Part shown: positions 35,749 through 44,999 of the stretch, piece by piece | Layout of the letters: every line of letters begins with the position of its first letter | Numbering within the stretch: position 1 is the stretch's first letter | Source of the DNA: JAHRVQ01 sp963976815 | Lineage (GTDB): Bacteria > Pseudomonadota > Gammaproteobacteria > Pseudomonadales > Azotimanducaceae | Assembly (NCBI GenBank): GCA_963976815.1 | Contig: CAXBLU010000006.1 | Location: 62,001-126,000, forward strand | Reading direction: 5' to 3' | DNA: 64,000 bases | Program-made: the position numbers and the translations under genes | Notes under the pieces: generated by a model | Told to the model about the DNA's origin: nothing | Seen by the model: only the letters and a program-made list of their open reading frames with translations | Databases searched by the model: none

Positions 35749-36950
35749 GGGTTCCCACGCTCTGATGATTCGTGGAAGCGTGCCATCAGCTTGCGAATTT
35801 CCCTCAGGGAACCAGAAACATCCGGCAGCTCCCGCTCTATGCTCATGGTGGATAGCGACGATAAGGTTTGCCGAACACTTTTTGTTAGCGGTAGCTCCGC
35901 ATCAAAGTATTGGTCAACCCATTCAACTGCATCTTTTAGACTCTGTTCATAGATCCCTTGATTACCTTTGAGTAATCCAAGCTGTGCCAACTGGAGCTTC
36001 AGCAGAAGATTTTGTTTTAGGTAGTATTCCTCCTGGGGCGGCAGAATCGGTCGAATGGCCTCACCACCAGATCGGTAGTCCACCTGACTTAAAATTCTAT
36101 TGAGGCCTCGCTTCAACAACGCCACTGCTTTCGCGACAAACGTTTGTTCACCTATTTCTATCACCGGCTCGGGGGTAGAACCCGTAAACTTCAGGTGTTT
36201 TTGTTCAAGGGAATCAATCTGCCCGGCAATTGCACCTAACCGCACAAACATACCTTGGATATCCTGGTCGGCAACGGAGCGCAACGCAGCAATATCGTTG
36301 GCGATGGATTGTCTTAGTTCAAAAGCAACAACACCCTGCGCTTCCGAAACAATCTTGTCCGCAGATTCAAATAGTGCGATGGCACCTGCAACGTCATCTT
36401 CCATGGCAACCCGTTGATTGGCGAGACGCAGCAGGTACTCTGCTTCCGCTAACAACCAGTCCTCAGAAGAAGTGCCCAACTGGCGTTTAAGGTCTGCCAT
36501 TGCAATGGCCACTCGAGACTCAACCTGCGCAACAGTCGAGTCAGTCACCCCAGCCATCTTGCCAACTTCAGCTTGGACTAAATCAATTTTTTTGTCGGAG
36601 GAAGTTATTTGGTTTTGAACCTGCCTAATGTCGCCATTAAGCGCATCAATTTGGGGGCGGTAGTCCGTTTGTTTAACCTGCTCCTGTAATTGCCAGGCGG
36701 TATAGGCACCGAAACTTGCCACACCCAACGCAATCAAAGCGAGCAACAATCCCAATATGCCGCTGATGCCACCGCCGCTAGCCGTTGATGTTGGCTTATC
36801 CGCAACTTTTGATCTCGTCAGCGCTGCAGTCTCCAGCCCGGTTGTTTCTCTATTGCCTTTTTTCTCATTGTTTTGGGCATTCTCACTTACCTGTTGTTCC
36901 AGGCGCGCGAACGCATCATTCAATTCGACATCTTTCTTATCGTCGTTCAC
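35745..36950 (-). CDS. hemX: HemX-like inner-membrane protein
   Basis: The 401-residue protein has a charged N-terminus, one membrane helix (ILGLLLALIALGVASFGAYTAWQL shortened here, about residues 65-88), a coiled-coil periplasmic stretch, and the HemX signature LLAEAEYLLRLANQRVAMEDD. It is often annotated uroporphyrin-III C-methyltransferase but lacks a SAM domain, so it is probably a membrane scaffold. It overlaps hemD and hemY by four bases each, indicating tight coupling. Confidence 0.85.
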   Translation of the reverse strand: MNDDKKDVELNDAFARLEQQVSENAQNNEKKGNRETTGLETAALTRSKVADKPTSTASGGGISGILGLLLALIALGVASFGAYTAWQLQEQVKQTDYRPQIDALNGDIRQVQNQITSSDKKIDLVQAEVGKMAGVTDSTVAQVESRVAIAMADLKRQLGTSSEDWLLAEAEYLLRLANQRVAMEDDVAGAIALFESADKIVSEAQGVVAFELRQSIANDIAALRSVADQDIQGMFVRLGAIAGQIDSLEQKHLKFTGSTPEPVIEIGEQTFVAKAVALLKRGLNRILSQVDYRSGGEAIRPILPPQEEYYLKQNLLLKLQLAQLGLLKGNQGIYEQSLKDAVEWVDQYFDAELPLTKSVRQTLSSLSTMSIERELPDVSGSLREIRKLMARFHESSERGNP

Positions 36951-37765
36951 GACACCCGCCTTCGCATCTGTTGCAATACTTGTAACATTGCATGGTCTTC
37001 CTGACTGTTTGCAAGTTCGACTTTAGCAAAGCCGAGATCGTTTGCCATGATTAGTAATCTCTGGGATGGAACAATGAGTTGGTATTGCAGTACGTTTGCG
37101 CCGCCCCGGCTTAAAAAATGGCTCAGGGCTTCACCAGAATAGAGCAATGCGACAATTTCTTCATACTCAACAGATTCAGGCCGAGATGATTCAGCCTGAG
37201 ATAGTTCAGGCTGAGATAGTTCAGGCTGATTTGGCTCAACTTGAGGCAGCTCAGCAACTGAAAACTCAATCGGCACTCGCTGGTAGGTTTCAAGGTAACT
37301 CACCTGGGCACCCCGAGCCTCCAGGCCTTCCTTCAGGGTTTCTCGGCCACCTATTCCACGAACAATAAGGCATTTTCTTCCTGCCATGTGCTCCAACTCA
37401 GGCATTCCTAGTAAACCCTCCGAAGAAGCATTGTGCGGATAGCTTACCTTCACATTAGCCGGGCCCAGGGCGCTAGATGTACCGGAACCTACCGCAAACC
37501 ACCGCAGCAAAATCGGCCACTGGGGCCAATACTGCTCAAGCTGATCGAGACCAAATGCCACGGCATTTTTGGATATAAAAAAAATGTCATCAAACTGATC
37601 AAGCCCCAGAATGGTTTTTTTCCCCATCTCGCCAGGGGCAATGGGTTCAGCTTTCAAGAGCGGCAAACTGATAATATCCCTGTCTAACAGCATCATATTG
37701 CATTCAAGGATACCGCGGCGGAGATGTTCGTTTTGCTTCGGGCTGCGCGTCAGTATGATCTTCAT
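36947..37765 (-). CDS. hemD: Uroporphyrinogen-III synthase with repeat insertion
   Basis: The 272-residue protein closes hydroxymethylbilane to uroporphyrinogen III. Typical features are the N-terminal RSPKQNEHLRRGI, FFISKNAVAFGLDQL, KCLIVRGIGGRETLKEGLEARG and YSGEALSHFL. A stretch of roughly 25 residues of near-repeats (QPELS, QPELS, QAESS, RPESV) sits between the ETYQRVP and LLYSGEAL strands, a linker in known structures, and is encoded by 15-bp DNA repeats. hemC ends 3 bp upstream. Confidence 0.85.
   Translation of the reverse strand: MKIILTRSPKQNEHLRRGILECNMMLLDRDIISLPLLKAEPIAPGEMGKKTILGLDQFDDIFFISKNAVAFGLDQLEQYWPQWPILLRWFAVGSGTSSALGPANVKVSYPHNASSEGLLGMPELEHMAGRKCLIVRGIGGRETLKEGLEARGAQVSYLETYQRVPIEFSVAELPQVEPNQPELSQPELSQAESSRPESVEYEEIVALLYSGEALSHFLSRGGANVLQYQLIVPSQRLLIMANDLGFAKVELANSQEDHAMLQVLQQMRRRVS
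37177..37251. repeat. 15-bp in-frame tandem repeat inside hemD
   Basis: Five 15-base units start at 37177, 37192, 37207, 37222 and 37237; three read CAGGCCGAGATGATT, CAGCCTGAGATAGTT and CAGGCTGAGATAGTT and the last two are diverged. Being a multiple of three, the repeat keeps frame and encodes pentapeptides in an interdomain linker. Confidence 0.85.
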
Positions 37766-37768
37766 GGC

Positions 37769-38680
37769 CTAGCCTTTCAGCGTGAGCTCGCCAGCACCCT
37801 GATCAATCAATTGTTGGGTGACTTTTTTTGCCATAGATATTGCGTCCCGGCGCTTGGCCTCGCCCTCGACCCGAATATGTCGTCCTTCGACGCCCACATA
37901 GGTTCGCAGCGCTATATTGTCACCGTCTAGCGTTGCAAAAGCAGCAATCGGGAGATCGCAGCTTGCGCCCAGGCCGATTGAGACCTCTCGTTCGCAACTG
38001 ACCGTATCAAAGGTATCAATGTGGTTGATTGCAGCAAGTAGTTCCAGGGTTTGTGAATCAGCAAGCCTTGCCTCAATACCAACCGCACCCTGACCCGCAG
38101 CAGGAATAGATGACAGGGGATCAATTGCCTTTGTCACCCGGTCCCCGAGCCCTAATCGCTTAAGACCCGCTACCGCAAGAATAATGGCGTCAAAGTCGCC
38201 GCTATCGAGTTTCTTAAGTCGCGTTTCAACGTTGCCTCGGACATCCAGATACTCAAGATCGGGCCGTTGTTCCTTAAGCTGCAGGCGCCTGCGCATACTG
38301 GATGAACCCAATCTTGCAGCGGGGGGTAATTCCTCAAAAGATCCCACGCTATTGCTGACAAAGGCATCTCTTGGATCTTCTCGCTCGCATATCGCGGCGA
38401 TACCGAGTCCCGCTGGAAACACCGACGGGACATCCTTCATGGAATGGACCGCAATATCTGCGTGACCTTCTAGTAAGGCAACCTCAAGTTCTTTGACAAA
38501 TACGCCTTTACCACCGAGTTTTGTCAGCGGAGAACTCTTGTCTCGATCACCCTGGGTTGTCATACCAATAATGTCGACCACAAGACCTGGGTGGGCTGAC
38601 TCAAGGGCATTTTTCACAAAATTTGCTTGCCACATGGCCAGGGCACTTTCCCGGGTAGCAAGACGAAGAATTTGGGCCAT
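37769..38680 (-). CDS. hemC: Porphobilinogen deaminase (hydroxymethylbilane synthase)
   Basis: The 303-residue protein polymerises four porphobilinogens into hydroxymethylbilane. It has RLATRESALAMWQA at the start, ELEVALLEGHADIAVHSMKDVP, the arginine-rich LGSSSMRRRLQL, and the cofactor cysteine in GLGASCDLPIAA. ATG 38680 is preferred to a TTG two codons earlier. It leads the hemC-hemD-hemX-hemY operon and follows algR, separated by a terminator. Confidence 0.95.
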   Translation of the reverse strand: MAQILRLATRESALAMWQANFVKNALESAHPGLVVDIIGMTTQGDRDKSSPLTKLGGKGVFVKELEVALLEGHADIAVHSMKDVPSVFPAGLGIAAICEREDPRDAFVSNSVGSFEELPPAARLGSSSMRRRLQLKEQRPDLEYLDVRGNVETRLKKLDSGDFDAIILAVAGLKRLGLGDRVTKAIDPLSSIPAAGQGAVGIEARLADSQTLELLAAINHIDTFDTVSCEREVSIGLGASCDLPIAAFATLDGDNIALRTYVGVEGRHIRVEGEAKRRDAISMAKKVTQQLIDQGAGELTLKG

Positions 38681-38694
38681 AAACAATCACGCAC

Positions 38695-38724
38695 AAAAAA
38701 AGCGGCATTATAGCCGCCTTTTTA
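38695..38724 (-). terminator. Bidirectional-looking terminator between algR and hemC
   Basis: GCGGC at 38702-38706 pairs with GCCGC at 38713-38717, extended by A/T pairs on both sides; on the minus strand a run of seven T follows. It ends algR transcription before the haem operon. The loop contains TATAAT on the minus strand, which may double as a hemC -10. Confidence 0.75.
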
Positions 38725-38764
38725 GGATTAAGCCCTTCAAGCAAGAGCCAATGGGTTCGAACCC

Positions 38765-39505
38765 TTACAAACTCTGGACTAACCTTCGAAGTCCGGAGAC
38801 ATGGCGCCGACTCACATCCAAACGTTCCTCCACACCCCGCATTTTTACGCGGTAGTGACCCCTCGGGTCTCTCTCTAAGCCCTCTAAGTGGTCAGTCATA
38901 ACAAGGGCATTGCGATGGATCCTGACAACCTTGTCACCAAATTCATTTTCCAGGTCACGCAAGGTATCGTCGATAAGTACTTCACCACTCTCATGCCGGA
39001 CGGTGACGTATTTATGGTCTGCCTGGAAAAACCGGATATCCGTGAGGGGAATCAGTTCAATGCCTCGCCGGGTTTTTGCGCTGATGTGGGTTCTAATTCT
39101 CGGCGCAGTTGTATCTTCTTCAGCACCCAGGGTCTGGGCCTGGATCTTATTCACCCGTCCAATCTTAGACAGGGTGTCCATCAACGCGTCGCGGCGTACA
39201 GGCTTAAGGAGATAACCCGCCGCATTCACATCAAAAGCTTCGATGGCATGTTCACCAAAGGCCGTGCAAAACACCACCGCTGGAGGAGATTGTAGCTCAG
39301 CCAATTCTTTGCCTGTTGCCATACCGTCTTTACCTGGCATGCGAATATCGAGCAAGACAATGTCTGGCTCAACATCTAATGTCTTTTGTATCGCCTCGTC
39401 TCCACAACCGGCTTCTCCCACCACGTCGTAGTTATCCAGCGTACTCACCATTCTAACCAGACGCTCTCTGGCTAACTTCTCATCATCAACTACCAAAACT
39501 CTCAT
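38765..39505 (-). CDS. algR: LytTR-type response regulator AlgR
   Basis: The 246-residue protein has a receiver domain (VDDEKLARERL; phospho-acceptor D53 in LLDIRMPG; a lysine in LLKPVRRD) and a C-terminal LytTR DNA-binding domain (IPLTDIRFFQADHKYVTV, KVVRIHRNALV). In Pseudomonas AlgR controls alginate, type IV pili and rhamnolipid genes. ATG 39505 is preferred to a TTG two codons earlier. algZ is 143 bp upstream on the same strand; the neighbours hemC and argH match Pseudomonas. Confidence 0.9.
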   Translation of the reverse strand: MRVLVVDDEKLARERLVRMVSTLDNYDVVGEAGCGDEAIQKTLDVEPDIVLLDIRMPGKDGMATGKELAELQSPPAVVFCTAFGEHAIEAFDVNAAGYLLKPVRRDALMDTLSKIGRVNKIQAQTLGAEEDTTAPRIRTHISAKTRRGIELIPLTDIRFFQADHKYVTVRHESGEVLIDDTLRDLENEFGDKVVRIHRNALVMTDHLEGLERDPRGHYRVKMRGVEERLDVSRRHVSGLRRLVQSL

Positions 39506-39654
39506 GGTCAAAAACCTCGCTTGTCGTCGCTAATGCCCGGGCGTAGACAGCCCTCCATGACATAACAAATTACACTCATTTCGCTACAAAACTGCGACGC
39601 ACTGCACACTATTGAAGGTTAATTTGATGTGATTTTCTTAGAATGTGACCCGCG

Positions 39655-40713
39655 TCACGTTTCTGCCGACTTCTTTAAAGGATAGCTGACTGTTGTCTGA
39701 AAGGTAGTTTCATCTCGAGATGTAATAAGACTGGCCTGTTCACCGTAAATTGCCTGGAGCCGGTGGCGAATGTTATCAATCGCCATCCGATTGCCCTGGT
39801 CATGGGAATAGGCACTTTGGGGTAGAGGGTTGCTGATATGAATAATAAGCCGATCATTTTCCGCAACAATTCGCACCAAAACAGTGCCGCCCTCTGGGAT
39901 GGGTTGAATGCCATGGTAAATCGCGTTCTCCAGTAAGGGCTGCAGCGTTAGCAGTGGAATGGTCACCTGGGATTCGTCCACCTCAACCTGCCAATCCACT
40001 TCTAAACGTTCATCCAGCCTTAAGCTCTCAATATGGACGTACTTTTCACAAAGGGACAACTCCTCGCTTAAGGGCACGGGTTTATCGCTGGAATCGTTAA
40101 GTGAAGCGCGGAACAAAACCGACAGATCTTCTACCACCTCTTCAGCTGTTTCCGGGTCAACGCTGATCAAGCTGGCAATAATATTCATCGAGTTAAACAA
40201 AAAGTGAGGTCGAATGCGGGATTGCAGCGCTTGTATTCTGGAATTCAATTCCGCCTGCTCCTGCCGCCGCAGTTGATGCTGTAGGTAGAAGTATCGAAAC
40301 GCGATGCCCGACATCACAGCAGCAATAATCAAGTTCCGGCCCACACCACCAAAGGTCCCATAGCTCCATTGATGGGGCTGTTCGCTTAAGAAGTACTCGG
40401 CGACCAGACTGAAAATAAAGGTCAGAGAAAGAATGAGACCGTAGGCACTGGCGGTGGCTGCTGCGATCGACATATTACGCAGGACCGGTCTAACGTTACA
40501 CAGCACCGCCGCTGAAACGAGCACAATCCACTGCACAAAGATGGAAGTGAGCCCCAGCTTCGCCCAGCTAAAATCAATGAGATTAGAATTCCCCAGCACC
40601 AGCACAAAAACTAGAAGCTCCGTGACCAGCACCAAAAACAGAATACTTTGAGCCTGGCAAATGTCTGGCAGGAAAAAGTCTTCGTCCGCTTTATCTACTC
40701 GTTGCTCCGACAA
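39655..40713 (-). CDS. algZ: AlgZ/FimS-type sensor histidine kinase
   Basis: The 352-residue protein has four or more membrane helices in residues 22-142 and a LytS-type kinase domain with the phospho-acceptor H170 in SRIRPHFLFNSMN, an N-box LLTLQPLLENAIYHGIQP, and a G-box-like GNRMAIDNIRHRL. The canonical DxGxG box is not evident, as in unorthodox AlgZ. It is expected to phosphorylate or otherwise control AlgR. It is divergent from argH. Confidence 0.87.
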   Translation of the reverse strand: MSEQRVDKADEDFFLPDICQAQSILFLVLVTELLVFVLVLGNSNLIDFSWAKLGLTSIFVQWIVLVSAAVLCNVRPVLRNMSIAAATASAYGLILSLTFIFSLVAEYFLSEQPHQWSYGTFGGVGRNLIIAAVMSGIAFRYFYLQHQLRRQEQAELNSRIQALQSRIRPHFLFNSMNIIASLISVDPETAEEVVEDLSVLFRASLNDSSDKPVPLSEELSLCEKYVHIESLRLDERLEVDWQVEVDESQVTIPLLTLQPLLENAIYHGIQPIPEGGTVLVRIVAENDRLIIHISNPLPQSAYSHDQGNRMAIDNIRHRLQAIYGEQASLITSRDETTFQTTVSYPLKKSAET

Positions 40714-40758
40714 TCAACCGCTCCAACAGGTGGCATAGCAGCTAGTATAGCCTGATGC

Positions 40759-40767
40759 TGGTATACT
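40759..40767 (+). promoter_or_regulatory. Extended -10 promoter of argH
   Basis: TGGTATACT is an extended -10 followed by a CCGCGCGCC discriminator, 38 bp upstream of the start; the -35 region is poor. Such GC-rich discriminators are typical of promoters sensitive to ppGpp. Confidence 0.55.
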
Positions 40768-40804
40768 CCGCGCGCCAAAACACTTCAATCGGTATGCAAG
40801 ACAC

Positions 40805-42193
40805 ATGAGCAAAAACGACGACAAGAAACTGTGGGACGGACGATTCACCGAAGCAACGGACGCTTTTGTAGAGACGTTTACCGCATCAATTAGTTTTGAT
40901 GCCGCCCTGGCTCGCTATGATATCGAGGGCTCTATCGCTCACGCCACAATGCTAGAAGCGGTGGGGGTTTTAAACTCAAACGAATTGGGGCAGATAATTG
41001 ATGGCTTAAAAGCGATTTTGGTCAAAATTGAAGCGAATGACTTTGAATGGTCCGTAAGCCTCGAAGATGTGCATATGAATGTCGAAAAAGCACTCACCGA
41101 CACAATCGGCGAGGTTGGCAAAAAGTTACACACCGGTCGTTCTCGCAACGATCAGGTGGCAACTGACATCCGACTTTATCTCCGGGATCAGGTTGACCAC
41201 ATTCAATTACAAATCAAACAACTCCAAATTGGCATTCTCGATTTGGCAGAACGGGAAGCAGAAACTATTTTACCGGGTATGACACATCTTCAGGTCGCAC
41301 AACCGATAACCTTTGGACATCACATGATGGCCTGGTTCGAGATGCTGACAAGGGATAGTGAACGCCTGCGTGACTGCCGAAAGCGCATTAACATCATGCC
41401 GCTTGGCGCTGCGGCGATGGCCGGCACCACCTTTCCAATTGATCGAGAGATCACGGCAAAACTGTTGGGTTTTGAATCAATTGCCGGGAATAGCCTGGAT
41501 GCCGTGAGTGACCGGGACTTCGCCATAGAATTTGCAGCGTTTGCCAGCGTATTGATGATGCATCTATCCCGATGGTCAGAGGAAATGATTTTGTGGTCCT
41601 CCTCTCAATTTGAATTTATTGAGCTGCCGGATCGATTTTGTACCGGCTCATCAATCATGCCCCAGAAGAAAAACCCAGATGTTCCAGAGCTAGTACGGGG
41701 TAAAACCGGTCGAGTATACGGTCATCTAACGAGTTTACTGACGCTCATGAAATCTCAACCCCTTGCTTATAACAAGGACAATCAAGAGGACAAAGAGCCG
41801 TTGTTTGATATTGTTAAAACCGTGAAGGATTGCCTGACCGCTTTTGCCGATATGATCCCCGCCATAGAGACCAAACCCAACAATATGCGCGCCGCCACCA
41901 TGAAGGGTTTTGCCACAGCAACCGACCTTGCAGACTATCTCGTCAAGAAGGGTTTACCCTTTCGCGACGCCCACGATGTTGTGGGTAAGCTGGTGGGTGT
42001 TGGCATTAAAGAAGGGTTGGACCTTTCGGAACTACCCCTTGGCTCGTTGCAGTCTGCATCTGACCTTATCGAAGATGATGTATTTGACGTATTGACCCTG
42101 GAAGGTTCCGTCGCCGCCAGAGATCATCTTGGTGGTACGGCTCCAGCCCAGGTCAAAGCCGCCGTTGCTCGAGCAAGAAAGTCCATCCTCTAG
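40805..42193 (+). CDS. argH: Argininosuccinate lyase
   Basis: The 462-residue protein splits argininosuccinate into arginine and fumarate, the last step of arginine synthesis. It has LWDGRFTEATD at the start, HTGRSRNDQVATD at 109-121, and the fumarase/aspartase signature GSSIMPQKKNP at 281-291 with the catalytic serine. Its stop overlaps cyaY's stop by four bases (CTAG). Confidence 0.97.
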   Translation: MSKNDDKKLWDGRFTEATDAFVETFTASISFDAALARYDIEGSIAHATMLEAVGVLNSNELGQIIDGLKAILVKIEANDFEWSVSLEDVHMNVEKALTDTIGEVGKKLHTGRSRNDQVATDIRLYLRDQVDHIQLQIKQLQIGILDLAEREAETILPGMTHLQVAQPITFGHHMMAWFEMLTRDSERLRDCRKRINIMPLGAAAMAGTTFPIDREITAKLLGFESIAGNSLDAVSDRDFAIEFAAFASVLMMHLSRWSEEMILWSSSQFEFIELPDRFCTGSSIMPQKKNPDVPELVRGKTGRVYGHLTSLLTLMKSQPLAYNKDNQEDKEPLFDIVKTVKDCLTAFADMIPAIETKPNNMRAATMKGFATATDLADYLVKKGLPFRDAHDVVGKLVGVGIKEGLDLSELPLGSLQSASDLIEDDVFDVLTLEGSVAARDHLGGTAPAQVKAAVARARKSIL

Positions 42194-42507
42194 CCTAGCA
42201 ACGTCACCCCTCGGCCGAGCTGCTCAGTCACAACCCGGGAAACAAGATCAGCAATATTTTCTTTTGTTGTGCCGCAAACCCATTCGCCGTCCTTATGGGC
42301 CAGGTGAAATCCACCGGACTTTGCCGCAACCCATATTTCATGGTTTGCGATTTGACGACTGACAACCACGGTCGAGCCGTTGGGAAAGCCAATCGTCAGC
42401 AAGCCCGCTGAGTTTTCGAGATCCAGGTCTTCCGGATACTCCTCTAGCTCATCTTCGAGGGCCATCACCAATTCATCTACCAACGAATGAAATTCTGAAT
42501 CCTGCAA
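42190..42507 (-). CDS. cyaY: Frataxin homologue CyaY
   Basis: The 105-residue protein has the acidic first helix FHSLVDELVMALEDELEEY and the sheet motifs LTIGFPNGSTVVVSRQ and EIWVAAKSGGFH typical of CyaY, which regulates iron-sulfur cluster assembly. The 172-codon open frame is much longer, but the family length and an AGGAG site set the start at TTG 42507 (TTG 42510 is the alternative). It is divergent from lptM. Confidence 0.88.
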   Translation of the reverse strand: MQDSEFHSLVDELVMALEDELEEYPEDLDLENSAGLLTIGFPNGSTVVVSRQIANHEIWVAAKSGGFHLAHKDGEWVCGTTKENIADLVSRVVTEQLGRGVTLLG

Positions 42508-42613
42508 CAATAGCTCCTCGTGACATGGGTGGTGCGGCAGTATACAGCCTTGCGGCTTTCCCGCTAAACCAGCAACCGTTATACTCGCCCCCTTTTCCTC
42601 GAGACCAAGACTC

Positions 42614-42832
42614 ATGCGGATTCTGGCCTGCCTATTATTAGTCTGTTTAATCGCCGCCTGCGGCCAAAAAGGTCCGCTATTTTTAGAAGAAAAGACCCGT
42701 GACGGCAAAACAAATCAGCCCACAATGCCCGGGAAGGAAAAGTCATCAAACCAACTGGTATTAGATCAAGAGCTGCCAAATAAGAGCGCCTCCGAAAATA
42801 GCGATCCTGCAACCACTCGTTCTAGCAACTGA
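42614..42832 (+). CDS. lptM: Small lipoprotein LptM (YifL/LppL-like)
   Basis: The 72-residue protein has a lipoprotein signal (LVCLIAACGQKGPLFLEE) with the lipobox AAC followed by GQKGPL, the hallmark of LptM. In E. coli LptM helps LptD disulfide maturation in the outer membrane. A -10 TATACT lies at 42580-42585. It leads the lysA-dapF-DUF484-xerC-HAD operon; lysA starts 6 bp after its stop. Confidence 0.88.
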   Translation: MRILACLLLVCLIAACGQKGPLFLEEKTRDGKTNQPTMPGKEKSSNQLVLDQELPNKSASENSDPATTRSSN

Positions 42833-42838
42833 TAAACA

Positions 42839-44092
42839 ATGTCTTATTTTAACTATCACAACGGTGAACTTCACGCTGAAGGTGTACCCCTTGCCGCAAT
42901 CGCGGCAGCTCACGGCACACCGACCTTTGTTTACTCAAGAGCCGCGATCACCGAGGCTTATCAGGGCTTCACCGCTGCTTTCGGGGACCGATCCCACCGA
43001 GTATGTTACGCCGTAAAAGCCAACAGTAATCTTGGTGTTCTCTCGGTGCTTGACAAGTTGGGTGCCAGTTTTGACATAGTATCCGGGGGCGAACTCGCGC
43101 GGTTACAGGCCCTCGGAATTTCCGGTGACCGAATTGTATTTTCAGGGGTCGGCAAGCAACAAGCCGAAATCGACGCTGCCCTCAACATGGAAATTAGCTG
43201 TTTTAACGTTGAGAGTCCGCAGGAATTGCTGACGCTCGCTGAACGCGCTCGGGTTCTGGGTAAAATCGCCAGGATTTCAATTCGGGTCAACCCCGACGTT
43301 GACGCAAAAACACACCCGTACATTTCTACTGGCCTCAAGGAAAACAAGTTTGGTGTCAGTATTGAAGTATCCAGGGGCTTATACCGAGAAGCAGCGGCCT
43401 CAGAATATCTCGAGGTAGTTGGTATTGATTGCCATATTGGCTCGCAACTTCTAAGCCTATCGCCTTTTATGGATGCCTTAGAACGAATTCTACAGCTGGT
43501 TGATGATTTAAAGGCCACCGGCATAGACCTCGAGCATATCGACCTGGGGGGTGGTATCGGCGTTCAATACCACCCTGACGAGACCCCACTCAATATCGAG
43601 ACATACGCCAGCGCTATACTGCAGCATATGGGCAATCGCCCTCAGGAACTCTGGTTTGAGCCGGGTCGATCAATTGTCGCGAATGCTGGCATATTGCTCA
43701 CCAGCGTGATTAACCTAAAAGACAACGAGGGAAAGCATTTTTGTGTGGTAGATGCTGCGATGAACGACTTTATTCGTCCCGCACTCTATCAATCCTGGCA
43801 AGGGGTCCAAACGGTTCAACAGGCAGACATCCTGCCCACCGAGAACTACGACATTGTTGGCCCCGTTTGTGAGTCCGGTGACTTCCTCGCCAAGGATCGA
43901 CGCTTAAGCATCGCAGCCAAAGATCTCATTTGTATCGCCTCGGCTGGCGCCTACGGATTTGGCATGAGCTCTAATTACAATAGCCGCAACCGTGCCGCTG
44001 AAGTACTGGTAGACGGTGATCAACAACACCTGGTGCGGGAACGTGAGACCTATGAATATCAGTTCTCCCTGGAACACCCCCTGAGTTCCTAG
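42839..44092 (+). CDS. lysA: Diaminopimelate decarboxylase
   Basis: The 417-residue PLP enzyme makes lysine from meso-diaminopimelate. The PLP lysine is K60 in YAVKANSN; HIGSQLL, DLGGGIGV, EPGRSIVANAG and the active-site CESGD are present. It sits in the typical operon before dapF, so both genes feed lysine and peptidoglycan precursors. Confidence 0.97.
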   Translation: MSYFNYHNGELHAEGVPLAAIAAAHGTPTFVYSRAAITEAYQGFTAAFGDRSHRVCYAVKANSNLGVLSVLDKLGASFDIVSGGELARLQALGISGDRIVFSGVGKQQAEIDAALNMEISCFNVESPQELLTLAERARVLGKIARISIRVNPDVDAKTHPYISTGLKENKFGVSIEVSRGLYREAAASEYLEVVGIDCHIGSQLLSLSPFMDALERILQLVDDLKATGIDLEHIDLGGGIGVQYHPDETPLNIETYASAILQHMGNRPQELWFEPGRSIVANAGILLTSVINLKDNEGKHFCVVDAAMNDFIRPALYQSWQGVQTVQQADILPTENYDIVGPVCESGDFLAKDRRLSIAAKDLICIASAGAYGFGMSSNYNSRNRAAEVLVDGDQQHLVRERETYEYQFSLEHPLSS

Positions 44093-44145
44093 GGCCTGGT
44101 GGTCTTTTCTATTGCATTCACGGTCCGCAAAGGTAACCTAACGCC

Positions 44146-44994
44146 ATGTTACTAAGATTCACCAAGATGCACGGTTTGGGTAACGACTTTGTGCTCCTGG
44201 ACCTGATATCGCAAAACGTCACGATACGTGAAGAACAAATTAGGGCCTTAGCTGACCGCCGTCTGGGGGTCGGATTTGACCAACTGCTGATTGTCGAACC
44301 ACCGGATAGCCCGGAGATCGACTTTAAGTACCGTATTTTCAACGCAGACGGCTCCGAAGCCGAACAGTGTGGGAATGGCGCGCGTTGCTTTTTGCGATTT
44401 GTCCGGGACAGGGGTTTAACGACCAAAACTCAAATACGGATGAGCACCAATACCGGCGTGATAGAAGCCCGGCTTGAGCCCGATGGCAATATCACGATCG
44501 ATATGGGGCCACCCGTTCTGATGCCCGAAAACATACCCTTTGTTGCCGATAGAGCACAGATCACCTATCCCCTTGAGGTGGCAATGCCCGTCTGTGGCAC
44601 CGATAAAATTTTTGATATTAGTTCCGTCAATATGGGCAACCCCCACGCGGTGCTAGTCGTCGACGATGTTGATACAGCTCCGGTCTCTCAATTGGGTCCG
44701 CTCATTGAGCGCCATCCGCGATTTCCAGACCGGGTCAATGTTGGCTTTCTGCAAATCGTATCGAGAAATCAAGCTCGACTTCGAGTCTTTGAGCGAGGCG
44801 TTGGGGAGACACGGGCCTGTGGAACCGGTGCCTGTGCGGCGATGGTAGCTGGACGCTTACGGGGGCTCCTTGACGAAACCGTTGAAATCCAACTTCCTGG
44901 GGGTAACCTTAGTATTAGTTGGGCCGGCGATACCGCATCGGTCATGATGACGGGACCAGCCGCTCGAGTTTACGAGGGCCGTCTGCATATCTGA
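44146..44994 (+). CDS. dapF: Diaminopimelate epimerase
   Basis: The 282-residue protein interconverts LL- and meso-diaminopimelate. Both catalytic cysteines are visible, C75 in EQCGNGARC and the one in TRACGTGACA near residue 223. KMHGLGNDFV at the N-terminus is diagnostic. A degenerate 12-14-bp repeat array begins six bases after its stop. Confidence 0.97.
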   Translation: MLLRFTKMHGLGNDFVLLDLISQNVTIREEQIRALADRRLGVGFDQLLIVEPPDSPEIDFKYRIFNADGSEAEQCGNGARCFLRFVRDRGLTTKTQIRMSTNTGVIEARLEPDGNITIDMGPPVLMPENIPFVADRAQITYPLEVAMPVCGTDKIFDISSVNMGNPHAVLVVDDVDTAPVSQLGPLIERHPRFPDRVNVGFLQIVSRNQARLRVFERGVGETRACGTGACAAMVAGRLRGLLDETVEIQLPGGNLSISWAGDTASVMMTGPAARVYEGRLHI

Positions 44995-44999
44995 CTTAT

